64,000 nt of DNA. Origin: Methanomassiliicoccaceae archaeon UBA480. Lineage in GTDB: Archaea > Thermoplasmatota > Thermoplasmata > Methanomassiliicoccales > Methanomethylophilaceae. Below the pieces are notes generated by a model. The model searched no databases, was not told where the DNA came from, and worked only from the letters and a program-made list of their open reading frames with translations. Each line of letters starts with the position of its first letter. Within the stretch, counting starts at the first letter, position 1. This document shows, piece after piece, positions 1 through 8,724 of the stretch. The position numbers and the translations under genes were made by a program. The stretch spans positions 56,360 to 120,359 of the forward strand of contig DAXO01000017.1 of NCBI GenBank assembly GCA_002506425.1. Reading direction: 5' to 3'.

Positions 1-413
1 CCAAGGATCCCCTCCACGGGATCAACATGCTCGTCCTGACCAAGCTGGTGCGCATGGTCGGGGGAGATGCGCTCCATATAGGGACCCTAGGAGTGGGCAA
101 GATGGCGGCCGGGGCCCACGACGACAGCAATCTGAAGGCCTGTCTGGGGGACGATGTGCCCTACAGGAGGGTGATGCCGGTATGCTCAGGCGGGGTCCAT
201 CCCGGACTCGTTGCGGACATAATAGCTCGTTCCGGCATGGACGTGCAGATACAGGCCGGAGGAGGCGTGGCCGGACATCCCGGAGGAGTGAGGGCGGGCG
301 CCATGGCCATGAGCCAAGCCGTCGATGCCGCTTACGAGGGCGTGGACGCCTGTGCATACGCCGAGGACCATCCGGAGCTGAAGGTTGCTCTCGAGAGGTG
401 GGGATCCAGATGA
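1..413 (+). CDS. rbcL: RuBisCO large subunit, type III, C-terminal part (truncated by window start)
   Basis: The reading frame enters from the left edge (first full codon at base 3) and ends at TGA 411-413, giving about 136 residues of the catalytic barrel. Visible are the loop-6 region with the catalytic lysine (GVGKMAAG), the SGGVHPG phosphate-binding segment and the GGGVAGHPGG segment, in the family order. In archaea this enzyme carboxylates ribulose-1,5-bisphosphate to two 3-phosphoglycerates in the AMP recycling pathway rather than in a Calvin cycle. It overlaps the AMP phosphorylase start by 4 bases (ATGA), so the two pathway enzymes are probably translationally coupled. The N-terminal two thirds lie outside the window. 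Confidence 0.93.
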   Translation, partial: KDPLHGINMLVLTKLVRMVGGDALHIGTLGVGKMAAGAHDDSNLKACLGDDVPYRRVMPVCSGGVHPGLVADIIARSGMDVQIQAGGGVAGHPGGVRAGAMAMSQAVDAAYEGVDACAYAEDHPELKVALERWGSR

Positions 414-1924
414 AGCTGATAGCGAGGTACTACGATCTCGACGCCTCCGAACCAGTCGTGCTCATGCACGATCTGGACTGCGCGGAGATCGGCGTCAAGG
501 AGAACGATCGCGTGTCCGTCACCGGGACGAAGAGCACGGTAGCTCTCGTAACCAGCTCCGACACTCTTGTGGATGCGGGCACCGTGCTTATGCCGGCCCC
601 TGTCATGGAGCGCTGCGGCGCCCGCGACGGCGACGAGGTCGAGGTCGCGTACTCCAGCAAGCCCGATTCCGTCCGCTCCATCCGCAGGAAGATGGACGGC
701 GAGCGTCTCGAAAGGGAGGAGATCGAGGCCATAGTGGAGGATATCCTGAACAACAAGCTGTCCAAGATAGAGATCTCCGCATGGCTCACCGCCCTCTACA
801 TCAACGGCATGGATATCGACGAGATCGCCGATTTCACCAAGGCGATGGCCCATACGGGGGACATCATCAAGTTCGACAGGCAGCCTGTGTTCGATTTCCA
901 CAGCTTCGGAGGGGTTCCAGGCAATAAGATCACTCCGATAGTGGTCTCGATCGTCGCCGCCGCAGGCGTGATGATCCCGAAGACCTCGTCTCGCGCCATC
1001 AGCAGCGCGTGCGGCACGTCAGATTTCGTGGAGACGTTCTGCAACGTGGAGCTCGATGCCGATTCCCTCAAGCGCATCGCAGAGGATGTCGGAGGGGTAT
1101 TCGCATGGGGCGGAGGCATGAACATAGCTCCCGTCGACGATCTGGTGATAAAGATCGAGCACCCCCTCGGGATCAATCCGAGGGCGCAGATGCTGGCTTC
1201 CATCATGAGCAAGAAGCTTGCGATAGGCGCGAACTACCTGCTCATCGACATACCTATGGGTTCGGGGACCAAGGTGCCCACGATAGAGGAGGCCAGATCC
1301 TATTCCAGAGATCTCATGGACCTCGGCGAGAGGCTCGACATGCACATAGAGTGCGCCATCACGTACGCGGATCAGCCCGTGGGAACGGCAGTGGGGCCCA
1401 TCCTCGAGGCAAGGGAGTGCATATCCATACTGGAAGGGTCCAAGCATCCTGCCAGTGTGATCGAGAAGGCCTGCGACTGCGCAGGCATAATCCTCGATAT
1501 GGCCGGCATACCCGGAGGGGCGGCCAAGGCGAAGGAGATCCTCGATTCCGGCGAGGCCCATCGCAAGTTCATGGAGATCGTCGTGGCGCAGGGCGGCAGG
1601 GCGGATCTGAAGTCATCGGACCTGAAGCCCGGCGACTACAAGGAGGACATCGTCGCCTCCAAGTCGGGATACGTCCATGCGATCCGCAACAAGGACATCG
1701 TGGCCATAGCCAAGGCGGCAGGAGCGCCTAACGACAAGGGCGCGGGTCTGCTGATCCTCAAGAAGAAGGGTCAGAGGGTCGAGGCAGGGGATGTTCTCAT
1801 GACGATCTATGCCGACAACGATGCGAAGCTCAGGAGGGCTCGCGAGACGGCCATCAAGTATCCTCCCATCGACATCGAGGGGATGCTCATCAAGAGGGTG
1901 TCGTCGGTCAACGTGAGGAGATGA
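410..1924 (+). CDS. deoA: AMP phosphorylase (archaeal DeoA type)
   Basis: This 504-residue protein has the usual length for archaeal AMP phosphorylase, which converts AMP and phosphate to adenine and ribose-1,5-bisphosphate. It has the N-terminal swivelling domain typical of the archaeal form, followed by the thymidine-phosphorylase-like fold with the KTSSRAISSACGTSD phosphate-binding motif near the middle. The ATG at 410 was chosen because it overlaps the RuBisCO stop as ATGA and gives the canonical N-terminus. Co-location with type III RuBisCO supports the nucleoside-monophosphate pathway. The third enzyme, ribose-1,5-bisphosphate isomerase, is not next to it; the MtnA-like gene near 39-40 kb is a relative but carries methylthioribose-1-phosphate isomerase motifs. 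Confidence 0.95.
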   Translation: MKLIARYYDLDASEPVVLMHDLDCAEIGVKENDRVSVTGTKSTVALVTSSDTLVDAGTVLMPAPVMERCGARDGDEVEVAYSSKPDSVRSIRRKMDGERLEREEIEAIVEDILNNKLSKIEISAWLTALYINGMDIDEIADFTKAMAHTGDIIKFDRQPVFDFHSFGGVPGNKITPIVVSIVAAAGVMIPKTSSRAISSACGTSDFVETFCNVELDADSLKRIAEDVGGVFAWGGGMNIAPVDDLVIKIEHPLGINPRAQMLASIMSKKLAIGANYLLIDIPMGSGTKVPTIEEARSYSRDLMDLGERLDMHIECAITYADQPVGTAVGPILEARECISILEGSKHPASVIEKACDCAGIILDMAGIPGGAAKAKEILDSGEAHRKFMEIVVAQGGRADLKSSDLKPGDYKEDIVASKSGYVHAIRNKDIVAIAKAAGAPNDKGAGLLILKKKGQRVEAGDVLMTIYADNDAKLRRARETAIKYPPIDIEGMLIKRVSSVNVRR

Positions 1925-3012
1925 GGAAGCTATACTACACGGTCGATGTCGACCGCGATGTGAACATCCAGATCCCGGGGTGCGAGGCGGCAGGGTCGAT
2001 AGACAGGGGGGCGGGGACGGCCCCCCGCTTCTCATCGTCCGAACGCGGTCTGGGAATCATCCTGGATATGCTCGACGATCTCGGCATCAGGGGAACGCTG
2101 TTCTTCGAAGGGAGGACGGCGGAGACCGTGGACTGCTCCAGGGCCGCAGGGCATGCCGTGGGCGTCCATGGCTACGACCACGAGGATCTCTCCGCTCTCG
2201 ACGACGAACGTCTCGAGCAGGTCGTCTCCCGTGCCTGGAACGCGGTAACGGATTCGGTCGGGGTGCCGACGTGCTCCCGCGCCCCGTACATGAATGCGGA
2301 CGGCAGGGTCCTGAGGGTCTTCCGCGCGCACGGGTCGAAAGTCGATTCGTCGATGTACACCCCTGTCGGAGGTTCTACGGAACCTTTCGAGCGGGATGGC
2401 ATCCTGGAGCAGCCTGTTCCCAAGGCGCACGACTCCAGAGGACATGTTATCGCAGCGTATCTCTGGCCGATGCATGAAGGGAAGAGGCGTCCGGAAGATT
2501 ACATCGAGATGGCGTCCAGCATCGACGGGCCAGTGGTCCTGGCGGATCACAGCTGGCATATGGCGGAGACCCGCGAGGGCGGCCCCATCGGCCCGGAAGG
2601 GGAGCGCGCCGCTGTTGTCGCTGTCACCGAGATTCTGGAGGGCATCATGGATCTCGGGTTCGAACCCGCCGTGCTCCGAGGCCCGCGATTCGCAAGCGCC
2701 GGACGTTCCGGCGCGCACTTTAATAGGACCCCTGCGATTAGACGGCCATTCGAGGTGGAACATGACAGCCAGGCTCATTCTGGGAAAGGACGTTTCCGAG
2801 CAGATATACGCCGACCTCAGGCAGAGGATAGCGGCGCTGAAGGCGAAGGGCGTGACGCCCGGTCTGGCAGTGGTCCTGGTCGGCGACGATCCCGCCTCGC
2901 AGGTGTACGTACGCAAGAAGGGAGAGATGTGCGAGGCTCTCGGGATGCGCTCCATGACGATACGCATGCCCGCATCCACTACCCAGGAGGAGCTCCTGAG
3001 GAAGATCAATGA
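1921..3012 (+). CDS. polysaccharide deacetylase (NodB) family protein, 3' end running into folD
   Basis: Residues 1 to about 250 form a NodB-homology domain: the catalytic Asp region lies in TVDVDRD at residues 7-13, and the metal-binding His-x3-His lies in VGVHGYDHEDL. The family removes N- or O-acetyl groups from carbohydrates, and some archaeal members act on other amide substrates, so the substrate is unknown. The ATG overlaps the deoA stop as ATGA. The conserved domain ends near base 2690, but no in-frame stop follows and the frame continues 251 bases into folD. A TAATAG double stop sits out of frame at 2721-2726, just before folD, so a one-base shift would restore a normal end. The last ~100 residues are therefore doubtful. 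Confidence 0.75.
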   Translation: MRKLYYTVDVDRDVNIQIPGCEAAGSIDRGAGTAPRFSSSERGLGIILDMLDDLGIRGTLFFEGRTAETVDCSRAAGHAVGVHGYDHEDLSALDDERLEQVVSRAWNAVTDSVGVPTCSRAPYMNADGRVLRVFRAHGSKVDSSMYTPVGGSTEPFERDGILEQPVPKAHDSRGHVIAAYLWPMHEGKRRPEDYIEMASSIDGPVVLADHSWHMAETREGGPIGPEGERAAVVAVTEILEGIMDLGFEPAVLRGPRFASAGRSGAHFNRTPAIRRPFEVEHDSQAHSGKGRFRADIRRPQAEDSGAEGEGRDARSGSGPGRRRSRLAGVRTQEGRDVRGSRDALHDDTHARIHYPGGAPEEDQ

Positions 3013-3652
3013 GCTCAATGCCGACCCTGCTGTCCACGGCTTCCTGATACAGCTGCCTCTTCCCCCTCAGATCGATGAGGCAGCGGTCATATCGGCGGTG
3101 TCCCCTTCCAAGGACGTCGATTGTTTCCATCCGTCCAATGTAGGAAGGCTGCTCACCGGCGACCCGACGTTCCTGCCGGCTACGCCCGCCGGAGTGCAGC
3201 AGATGCTGATCCGGTCCGGGATAGATACCAGAGGGAAGCACGTCGTCGTCGTGGGCAGGAGCAATATAGTCGGCAAGCCGATGGCGGCTCTGATGATGCA
3301 GCGGGGGGACGGTGCCGACTCCACGGTGACCGTCGTCCATTCGAAGACCGAGGACCTCGGCGCCATAACGAGGCAGGCGGATATCCTGATCGTAGCCGTC
3401 GGGAAGCCCGGATTCATAAAGGCCGACGATGTCAAGGAGGGCGCCGTCGTCATAGACGTCGGAACCAACAGGGTCGACGATCCGTCCAAGCCGAGCGGTT
3501 CGAGGCTCACCGGCGACGTCGATTTCGATTCGGTCAAGGAGAAGGCCTGCGCGATAACCCCCGTTCCGGGAGGAGTAGGTCCCATGACCATATGCATGCT
3601 CATGGCCAATGCGGTTCGTGCCGCGGAGATGGCTTCGGAGGTGTCACAATGA
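2762..3652 (+). CDS. folD: bifunctional methylene-tetrahydrofolate dehydrogenase / methenyl-tetrahydrofolate cyclohydrolase FolD
   Basis: The 296-residue product matches the normal FolD length. It carries the substrate-site YVRKK lysine motif, the KDVDCFHPSNVG segment, the nucleotide-binding VVVVGRSNIVGKP motif and the C-terminal PVPGGVGPMT signature. FolD interconverts methylene-, methenyl- and formyl-tetrahydrofolate in the cytoplasm. Its presence indicates real folate one-carbon chemistry in this archaeon, in line with the p-aminobenzoate genes at 50-52.6 kb. The ATG at 2762 was chosen because the conserved TARLILGKDV start follows directly. An AT-rich ACTTTAATAGG stretch at 2717-2727 could be its own TATA box. 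The stop overlaps kptA. Confidence 0.95.
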   Translation: MTARLILGKDVSEQIYADLRQRIAALKAKGVTPGLAVVLVGDDPASQVYVRKKGEMCEALGMRSMTIRMPASTTQEELLRKINELNADPAVHGFLIQLPLPPQIDEAAVISAVSPSKDVDCFHPSNVGRLLTGDPTFLPATPAGVQQMLIRSGIDTRGKHVVVVGRSNIVGKPMAALMMQRGDGADSTVTVVHSKTEDLGAITRQADILIVAVGKPGFIKADDVKEGAVVIDVGTNRVDDPSKPSGSRLTGDVDFDSVKEKACAITPVPGGVGPMTICMLMANAVRAAEMASEVSQ

Positions 3653-4323
3653 TAAGGGAGTGCGAGGAGCACGGGTACTTCCGTGCGGAGAGATGTCCCG
3701 TCTGCGGCGAGGAAGGCAAGTTCATAATGTCCGACAAGGAGGTCGAGAGGATCGGCCGCACCCTGGCCGCCATCCTCAGGCACGGGAAGTTCGAGCCGGA
3801 CATGGACGACCAGGGCTATGTTCCCATGCAGGAAGTCGTCTCACTGATCAGGGCTCGTCACACCTATATGAACTGGCTGAGGCCGAGGCACATCGAGGCC
3901 ATCATCGAGACCGATCCAAAGGGTCGCTACGCCATCGCCAACGGCAAGATCCGCGCGACCTACGGCCACACGATCCCTCTGGATATCAAGCTGGATAACC
4001 AGGACATCCCTCCGGAGCTGTTCTACCCGGTGGATCCGTCGGAGGTCGAGGACATCCTGAGGGATGGTATCTCGCCCACCGACAGGAACATGGTCCATCT
4101 GTCTCTCACTTACAGGGATGCGCTGAGGGCCGGCGCTGTAAGGATGGAGGAGCCGGAGGTCCTGGTCATCGACACCGGTGTATGCATGGAGATGGGCTCC
4201 GACATAGGCCGCGCGGCCAAGACCGTGTTCCTCAGCAGGCACGTTCCCTCGGATGCCATCGATGTGGCCGATTCCGAGGATTGGGATACCGGAGAGGACG
4301 AAGAAGAAAGGGAAGTGGACTGA
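3649..4323 (+). CDS. kptA: RNA 2'-phosphotransferase Tpt1/KptA
   Basis: This 224-residue protein belongs to the Tpt1/KptA family, which moves an internal 2'-phosphate from RNA to NAD+, the last step of one tRNA splicing and repair route. The N-terminus has an extra zinc-ribbon-like segment (CEEHGYFRAERCPVCG). The catalytic part starts at about residue 40 with RHGKFEPDMDDQGYV and includes RHIEAII, KGRYAI, IRATYGHT and the HLSLT segment. An acidic tail closes the protein. The ATG at 3649 overlaps the folD stop as ATGA. Together with rtcA and nob1, this window carries several RNA-end processing genes. Confidence 0.92.
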   Translation: MIRECEEHGYFRAERCPVCGEEGKFIMSDKEVERIGRTLAAILRHGKFEPDMDDQGYVPMQEVVSLIRARHTYMNWLRPRHIEAIIETDPKGRYAIANGKIRATYGHTIPLDIKLDNQDIPPELFYPVDPSEVEDILRDGISPTDRNMVHLSLTYRDALRAGAVRMEEPEVLVIDTGVCMEMGSDIGRAAKTVFLSRHVPSDAIDVADSEDWDTGEDEEEREVD

Positions 4324-5270
4324 TGGAGGTTCTCAGACCCGATCAGGTCAGAGAGCGCTACGGCCCCCTCTTCTGCCGCGGATTCTATACCCTCGTGGAC
4401 GAGAAGGCCGGAAAGGCGCGCATCGTGGAGAAATGCGTCTCGAAAGGCCCCGGCGAGTGGGATGTCGTCAACAGGCGCCGCACGGGAGGAGTCATCGACG
4501 AGATCCGCATAGAATCGGATTCCATAATCATGGATGTCTCCATAGGAGAGAGGGAGCTGAGCTTCGGCCCCGTCTCCGCCGATGTGGGAGGCCAGGGGCT
4601 TTCGGCTCTGAAGGTCGAGGGCGACGAGGTCCGCACCACGTGGTTCGGGATAGCAGGGGCCACCGTAGGCATCGGCGCATGCATCCCACAATGTCCCGAC
4701 GTCATCCGCACAGAGTATCCTGACGATTTCAAGATGGGCGGAGCGCACCGCGCTCACGTCGACATCATCACGCCGAAGATGGTGAGGGTCATCATCGGGA
4801 TCGACGACACCGATACCAAGGAGAAGGGCGCTTCGTGGGTCGTCTCCCTGAGGCTCGGGATGGAATGCCCTTACGGGAAGTTCCTGGAGCACAAGATCAT
4901 CCAGCTGAATCCGAAGGTCCCCAACAAGACGACCAACTGCTGCTCCACGGCCGTCTCCTTCGCCGTGAAGGAGGAGGACATCCCGAAGCTCGTGGAGTAC
5001 GCCGTGGACTTCGTGCGCAAGGAGAGCTATTCGGACGACGCCGTCATAACCGTATTCCAGGGTCTTGAGATCCCGGCTCCCCTGAGGGACTACGGATGGT
5101 CCTGCAAGTCCATGCTGTACACGACCGACGATGCAGTGAGGATCGCCGAAGAGAACGGGGTCCAGATAATCAGCGTCACCGGCCTCAAGGGAGTCATCGG
5201 AGCCGTGGCGGCCATAGGATGCTTCGATCTCGGAGAGAGGTCCGCAGGGATACCCGAGGACTTCGAGTGA
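4323..5270 (+). CDS. methanogenesis marker protein 11-like (TiaS-related IDDTD domain)
   Basis: The 315-residue protein has an N-terminal domain of about 155 residues, with a glycine- and cysteine-rich stretch (GIGACIPQCPD). It is followed by a C-terminal domain opening with VIIGIDDTDT and containing KTTNCCSTAV, features shared with the tRNA-Ile2 agmatinylcytidine synthase TiaS. The overall layout fits the methanogen-specific marker-11 family, whose biochemical function is not established. It sits between kptA, whose stop overlaps its ATG by one base, and uppS, which starts 4 bases after its stop. An alternative name would be a TiaS paralogue, but full TiaS is longer and carries a zinc domain not seen here. 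Confidence 0.72.
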   Translation: MEVLRPDQVRERYGPLFCRGFYTLVDEKAGKARIVEKCVSKGPGEWDVVNRRRTGGVIDEIRIESDSIIMDVSIGERELSFGPVSADVGGQGLSALKVEGDEVRTTWFGIAGATVGIGACIPQCPDVIRTEYPDDFKMGGAHRAHVDIITPKMVRVIIGIDDTDTKEKGASWVVSLRLGMECPYGKFLEHKIIQLNPKVPNKTTNCCSTAVSFAVKEEDIPKLVEYAVDFVRKESYSDDAVITVFQGLEIPAPLRDYGWSCKSMLYTTDDAVRIAEENGVQIISVTGLKGVIGAVAAIGCFDLGERSAGIPEDFE

Positions 5271-5274
5271 GCCC

Positions 5275-6054
5275 ATGGACATTAAAGGGATCCTGACAGA
5301 CAAGGCGTACGCCACCTACGATTCGCAGCTCGAGAAGGAGGTCCGCTCCGGCGAGATGCCCCGGCACATCGCCATCATCATGGACGGGAACCGCCGCTAT
5401 GCGGAGGAGGTCCTCGGCGAGGCCCCCATGGAAGGCCACAGACTCGGGCGCAAGAAGCTGGAAGAGGTCCTCCACTGGTGCCTCGACCTGGGCGTGAACA
5501 TCCTCACCGTCTACGCCTTCTCGATGGAGAACTTCAAGAGGGACGAGGAGGAGGTCGACTATCTCATGGACCTCATGGAGCAGTCCCTGTACGAGTTCGC
5601 CGACGACGAGGATGTCCAGGCCAACAGGGTGGCCATAAGAGTCATCGGCGAGAGGGATGCCCTGCCCGAGAGGGTCCAGAAGGCCATGGACTACGCTCTG
5701 GAGAAGACCGCCGGATTCGAGGATCACACGTTCAATCTGGCGATAGCGTACGGCGGAAGGCAGGACATAACCAATGCCGTCCGCGGCATCGCAAGGGATG
5801 TTCTATTCGGAAAGCTCGAGGTCTCCGACATAAGCGAGCACACGATCTCCAGATACATCTCCACCACCGGGATGCCCGATCCCGACCTGGTCCTCCGCAC
5901 ATCCGGCGAGGTCAGGGTATCCAATTTCCTGTTGTGGCAGCTCGCGTATTCGGAGCTGTATTTCACCGATGTTTATTGGCCCGGATTCAGGCATATCGAC
6001 TTCCTGAGGGCCATACGCACGTACCAGCAGCGTGTCAGACGCTTCGGCAGGTGA
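5275..6054 (+). CDS. uppS: cis-prenyltransferase (polyprenyl diphosphate synthase, UppS/Rer2 family)
   Basis: The 259-residue product shows the cis-prenyltransferase signatures: HIAIIMDGNRRYA near residue 33, the VYAFSMENFKR segment, and RTSGEVRVSNFLLWQ followed by ELYFTDVYWPGF near the end. The enzyme chain-elongates allylic diphosphates with isopentenyl diphosphate to make the long polyprenyl carrier used for glycan assembly at the membrane. The ATG lies 4 bases after the previous stop, and the stop overlaps the next gene as GTGA, so it is embedded in a coupled operon. Confidence 0.95.
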   Translation: MDIKGILTDKAYATYDSQLEKEVRSGEMPRHIAIIMDGNRRYAEEVLGEAPMEGHRLGRKKLEEVLHWCLDLGVNILTVYAFSMENFKRDEEEVDYLMDLMEQSLYEFADDEDVQANRVAIRVIGERDALPERVQKAMDYALEKTAGFEDHTFNLAIAYGGRQDITNAVRGIARDVLFGKLEVSDISEHTISRYISTTGMPDPDLVLRTSGEVRVSNFLLWQLAYSELYFTDVYWPGFRHIDFLRAIRTYQQRVRRFGR

Positions 6055-7784
6055 GCATCTTGAGGAAGGACGTTATTTTTCTGCACGCCCCCAGTGTCTA
6101 TGATTTCAGGAAGAAGCCGATATTCTACGGCCCCGTGTCCGATGTCATACCCTCGTCCCCGGTGTTCGAGATGTATCCCATGGGCTTCATGACCATATCG
6201 TCGCATCTCGAAGCCGCGGGATTCCGCACCAGGATAGTGAACATAGCGGTGAGGATGCTTCAGAGCGAGTCCTTCGATGCGGAGGAATGCATCAGGAAGC
6301 TCGATGCCGATGTATTCGCGATAGACCTGCATTGGATGCCCCATGCCCATGGGGCTCTGGAGTTGGCGAAGCTGGTGAAGAAGCACCATCCCGATTCCAA
6401 GGTCGAGCTGGGGGGCTTCACGTCATCCTACTTCTGGGAGGAGCTGATCCAGCGTCCGGAAGTGGATCTCGTTATGCGCGGGGACACGACCGAGGAGCCT
6501 ACCGTTATGATGATGGAGGCGCTTCAGAAGGGCTCGGACCTGTCTAGCGTTCCGAACCTCGTATGGAAGGATGCGGACGGCCGTGTGCACGACAACGGCC
6601 TCACCTACTCTCTGGAGGATCTGGACTCGATAAGGTTCGACTATGGGACCATGATCAGGAGCGTCCTCAGGAACATGGACATAAAGGGCGCTCTGCCGTG
6701 GTACGGCTGGGACAAGCTGCCTCTGACATCAGTCTTCACTGTCCGCGGGTGTTCTATAAACTGTGCCGAATGCGGCGGATCCCACTATGCCAACGGCACG
6801 GTTGTATGCCGCAAGAGGCCGGCGTTCAGAAGTCCGGAGAAGCTGGCCGAGGACATCGATACCATCCAGTCCTATCTGGACACTCCCATCTTCATCGTGG
6901 GAGATCTGAGGCAGAACGGCCTCGGCTACGCCCAGAGATTCCTCAAAGAGTGTCGTGAGAGAGGGGTCGACAATCATGTGGTGGTCGAGCTGTTCAGTGG
7001 TGCCGGTCCGGATTACTTCAGCGAGCTCGACCGCTCCTTCGGCAACGGGTGGTCCATCGAATTCTCCCCGGATTCGCATGACGAGAAGGTGCGCTCGGCC
7101 TTGGGCAAGGGCTACACGAATGCGGCGATAGAGCAGACCATCCCCGCAGCATTCCAGTGCGGATGCAGCAGATTCGATCTGTTCTATATGAACGGCCTTC
7201 CATTTCAGGACCGCGAATCCGCCCTCGACAGCGCCAGAGCGGCCAAGAGGTTATGGGCGTCCGTTGGGAAGGAGGACAAGCTGTTCATCTACAACGCACC
7301 CTTCGCGCCCTTCGTCGATCCCGGAAGCAGGATCTTCGAGCATCCGGAAGATTGGGGATACACCCTGAGGGCGCGCACCCTGGAGGATCACAGGCGTCTC
7401 CTGGACAACCCGTCATGGAAGCACGTCCTCTCCTATGAGACGAAATGGATGTCGCGCGACGACGTGGCGGAGATCTCGTACGATGCCGCACTGGAGCTCG
7501 CAGGATGCGAGTTCGGGGCCGGCAGGATCTCCAAGGAGCAGTACGACGACAGGGTCGAGCGTACCGAGACGGCCCGTGCCCTGATGCACAGGATCGATGA
7601 GATCATGCTCGTGAAGGATCCGGCCGAACGCGAGGCCCGCCTATGGGAGACCAAGGACGAGGGCACGAGGATGATGAACTCGACCATCGCCAATAAGAAG
7701 GACCTGGACTGGGACGCCGGCTCGATATGGGCCAACGGTCCCAGGGTGGTCTGCGGACTGGTCAAGTCGCTCTTCAGGCGCTGA
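6051..7784 (+). CDS. B12-binding-domain radical SAM protein (Ta0216-like family)
   Basis: The 577-residue protein has an N-terminal cobalamin-binding-like Rossmann domain (residues ~1-190, no DxHxxG histidine motif). A radical SAM core follows, with the C-x3-C-x2-C cluster motif in GCSINCAECGG. The family is widespread in Thermoplasmata and methanogens but its reaction is not known; related enzymes methylate or rearrange unactivated carbons. I chose GTG at 6051, which overlaps the uppS stop as GTGA; TTG at 6060 is the alternative. Coupling to uppS hints at a lipid or glycolipid substrate, but that is inference. Its 3' end overlaps the convergent proC reading frame by 144 bases. Confidence 0.82.
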   Translation: MSILRKDVIFLHAPSVYDFRKKPIFYGPVSDVIPSSPVFEMYPMGFMTISSHLEAAGFRTRIVNIAVRMLQSESFDAEECIRKLDADVFAIDLHWMPHAHGALELAKLVKKHHPDSKVELGGFTSSYFWEELIQRPEVDLVMRGDTTEEPTVMMMEALQKGSDLSSVPNLVWKDADGRVHDNGLTYSLEDLDSIRFDYGTMIRSVLRNMDIKGALPWYGWDKLPLTSVFTVRGCSINCAECGGSHYANGTVVCRKRPAFRSPEKLAEDIDTIQSYLDTPIFIVGDLRQNGLGYAQRFLKECRERGVDNHVVVELFSGAGPDYFSELDRSFGNGWSIEFSPDSHDEKVRSALGKGYTNAAIEQTIPAAFQCGCSRFDLFYMNGLPFQDRESALDSARAAKRLWASVGKEDKLFIYNAPFAPFVDPGSRIFEHPEDWGYTLRARTLEDHRRLLDNPSWKHVLSYETKWMSRDDVAEISYDAALELAGCEFGAGRISKEQYDDRVERTETARALMHRIDEIMLVKDPAEREARLWETKDEGTRMMNSTIANKKDLDWDAGSIWANGPRVVCGLVKSLFRR

Positions 7785-8588
7785 TCGCCTGGTCATGCTC
7801 CTCGACTTCTGGACCGCTGCGTCGATAGCCGCTATCATGGCAGAACGCAGGCCCATATCCTCGGCGGCGCGAACGCCTTCGATGGTGGTTCCCGCAGGCG
7901 AACACACCTCATCCCTGAGCTCGTCGGGATGCTTTCCCGTCTCCAGGACCATCTTGGCCGATCCGAGCATGCTTTGAGCGGCGAGGCGTATCGCGTCCTT
8001 GCGCGGAAGACCGTTAAGCACGCCGGCGTCCGCCATGGCGTCGATCACCAGATAGAGGAATGCAGGAGAGCTTCCGGCTATGCCTGTGATGACGTCCATC
8101 TTCTCCTCGGGGATCTCGACGGCGAGTCCAACCGCTCCGAGTACGTCGGCGATCTCCGACAGCTCCGCAGGCTCTAGAGATCCGTCGGTGGAATACCCCA
8201 TGGCGCCCTCCAAAACGGCTACGCAATGGTTGGGCATAACCCTCACAATCTTAGAGTCTGGCACATATGATTTCAGTTTGGAGATCGTGAGTCCTGCGAC
8301 AAGGCTGAGGACGACGGATCCGGGCTGCATGCGGGTGCCTTCCCCTATGAACACCCCTTCCACCTGGCCGGGTTTGACGGCGAGTACCGCGAGTTTGGCT
8401 CTCGAGGTCACTTCGGCGGCTGTCTGGAACATTTCAATTCCGTATGTTTCGGACATGTGTTTGCGAGTTCCTTCGCTCGGCGCACAGGCTATGATTTCGT
8501 CCTTTCCGAACACGTTCTTGGCGATAAGCCCGGCGATGAGGGCTTCGGCCATCTTCCCTGCCCCGATGAATCCGATGCGTGCGACCAT
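7641..8588 (-). CDS. proC: pyrroline-5-carboxylate reductase ProC, with extended 3' end
   Basis: The protein opens with the NAD(P)-binding IGFIGAGKMAEAL motif and has the C-terminal ProC signature region (GSSPAFLYLVIDAMADAG, then SPAGTTIEGV). It reduces 1-pyrroline-5-carboxylate to proline. ProC proteins are usually about 270 residues. Here the conserved part ends near residue 268 (base ~7790), but no in-frame stop occurs there and the frame runs to 315 residues inside the convergent radical-SAM gene, ending at a TAG at 7641-7643. A TGA lies in the neighbouring frame exactly where the family usually ends. The extra tail is therefore either recent or the result of a frameshift. Confidence 0.88.
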   Translation of the reverse strand: MVARIGFIGAGKMAEALIAGLIAKNVFGKDEIIACAPSEGTRKHMSETYGIEMFQTAAEVTSRAKLAVLAVKPGQVEGVFIGEGTRMQPGSVVLSLVAGLTISKLKSYVPDSKIVRVMPNHCVAVLEGAMGYSTDGSLEPAELSEIADVLGAVGLAVEIPEEKMDVITGIAGSSPAFLYLVIDAMADAGVLNGLPRKDAIRLAAQSMLGSAKMVLETGKHPDELRDEVCSPAGTTIEGVRAAEDMGLRSAMIAAIDAAVQKSRSMTRRSAPEERLDQSADHPGTVGPYRAGVPVQVLLIGDGRVHHPRALVLGLP

Positions 8589-8690
8589 GGGATCCCAATC
8601 ATCCAGCTCGTAGAAAAAACATCATATCGCAATCGCAGAGGCTGAGCTTGTCGGTCCTTCTTTTAAATAAATAGAAGGCTGGCCTACTAA

Positions 8691-8703
8691 CTTATTTTAT
8701 ACT
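8691..8703 (+). promoter_or_regulatory. TATA box of the fpo operon
   Basis: An AT-rich element, CTTATTTTATACT, lies about 25 bases before the fpoA ATG at 8725. No Shine-Dalgarno sequence precedes that ATG, so the operon mRNA is probably leaderless at fpoA. A second AT-rich block, CTTTTAAATAAATAG at 8660-8674, lies further upstream and could be a second promoter. Confidence 0.6.
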
Positions 8704-8724
8704 TCCACACCTTGCGCGCGTACA

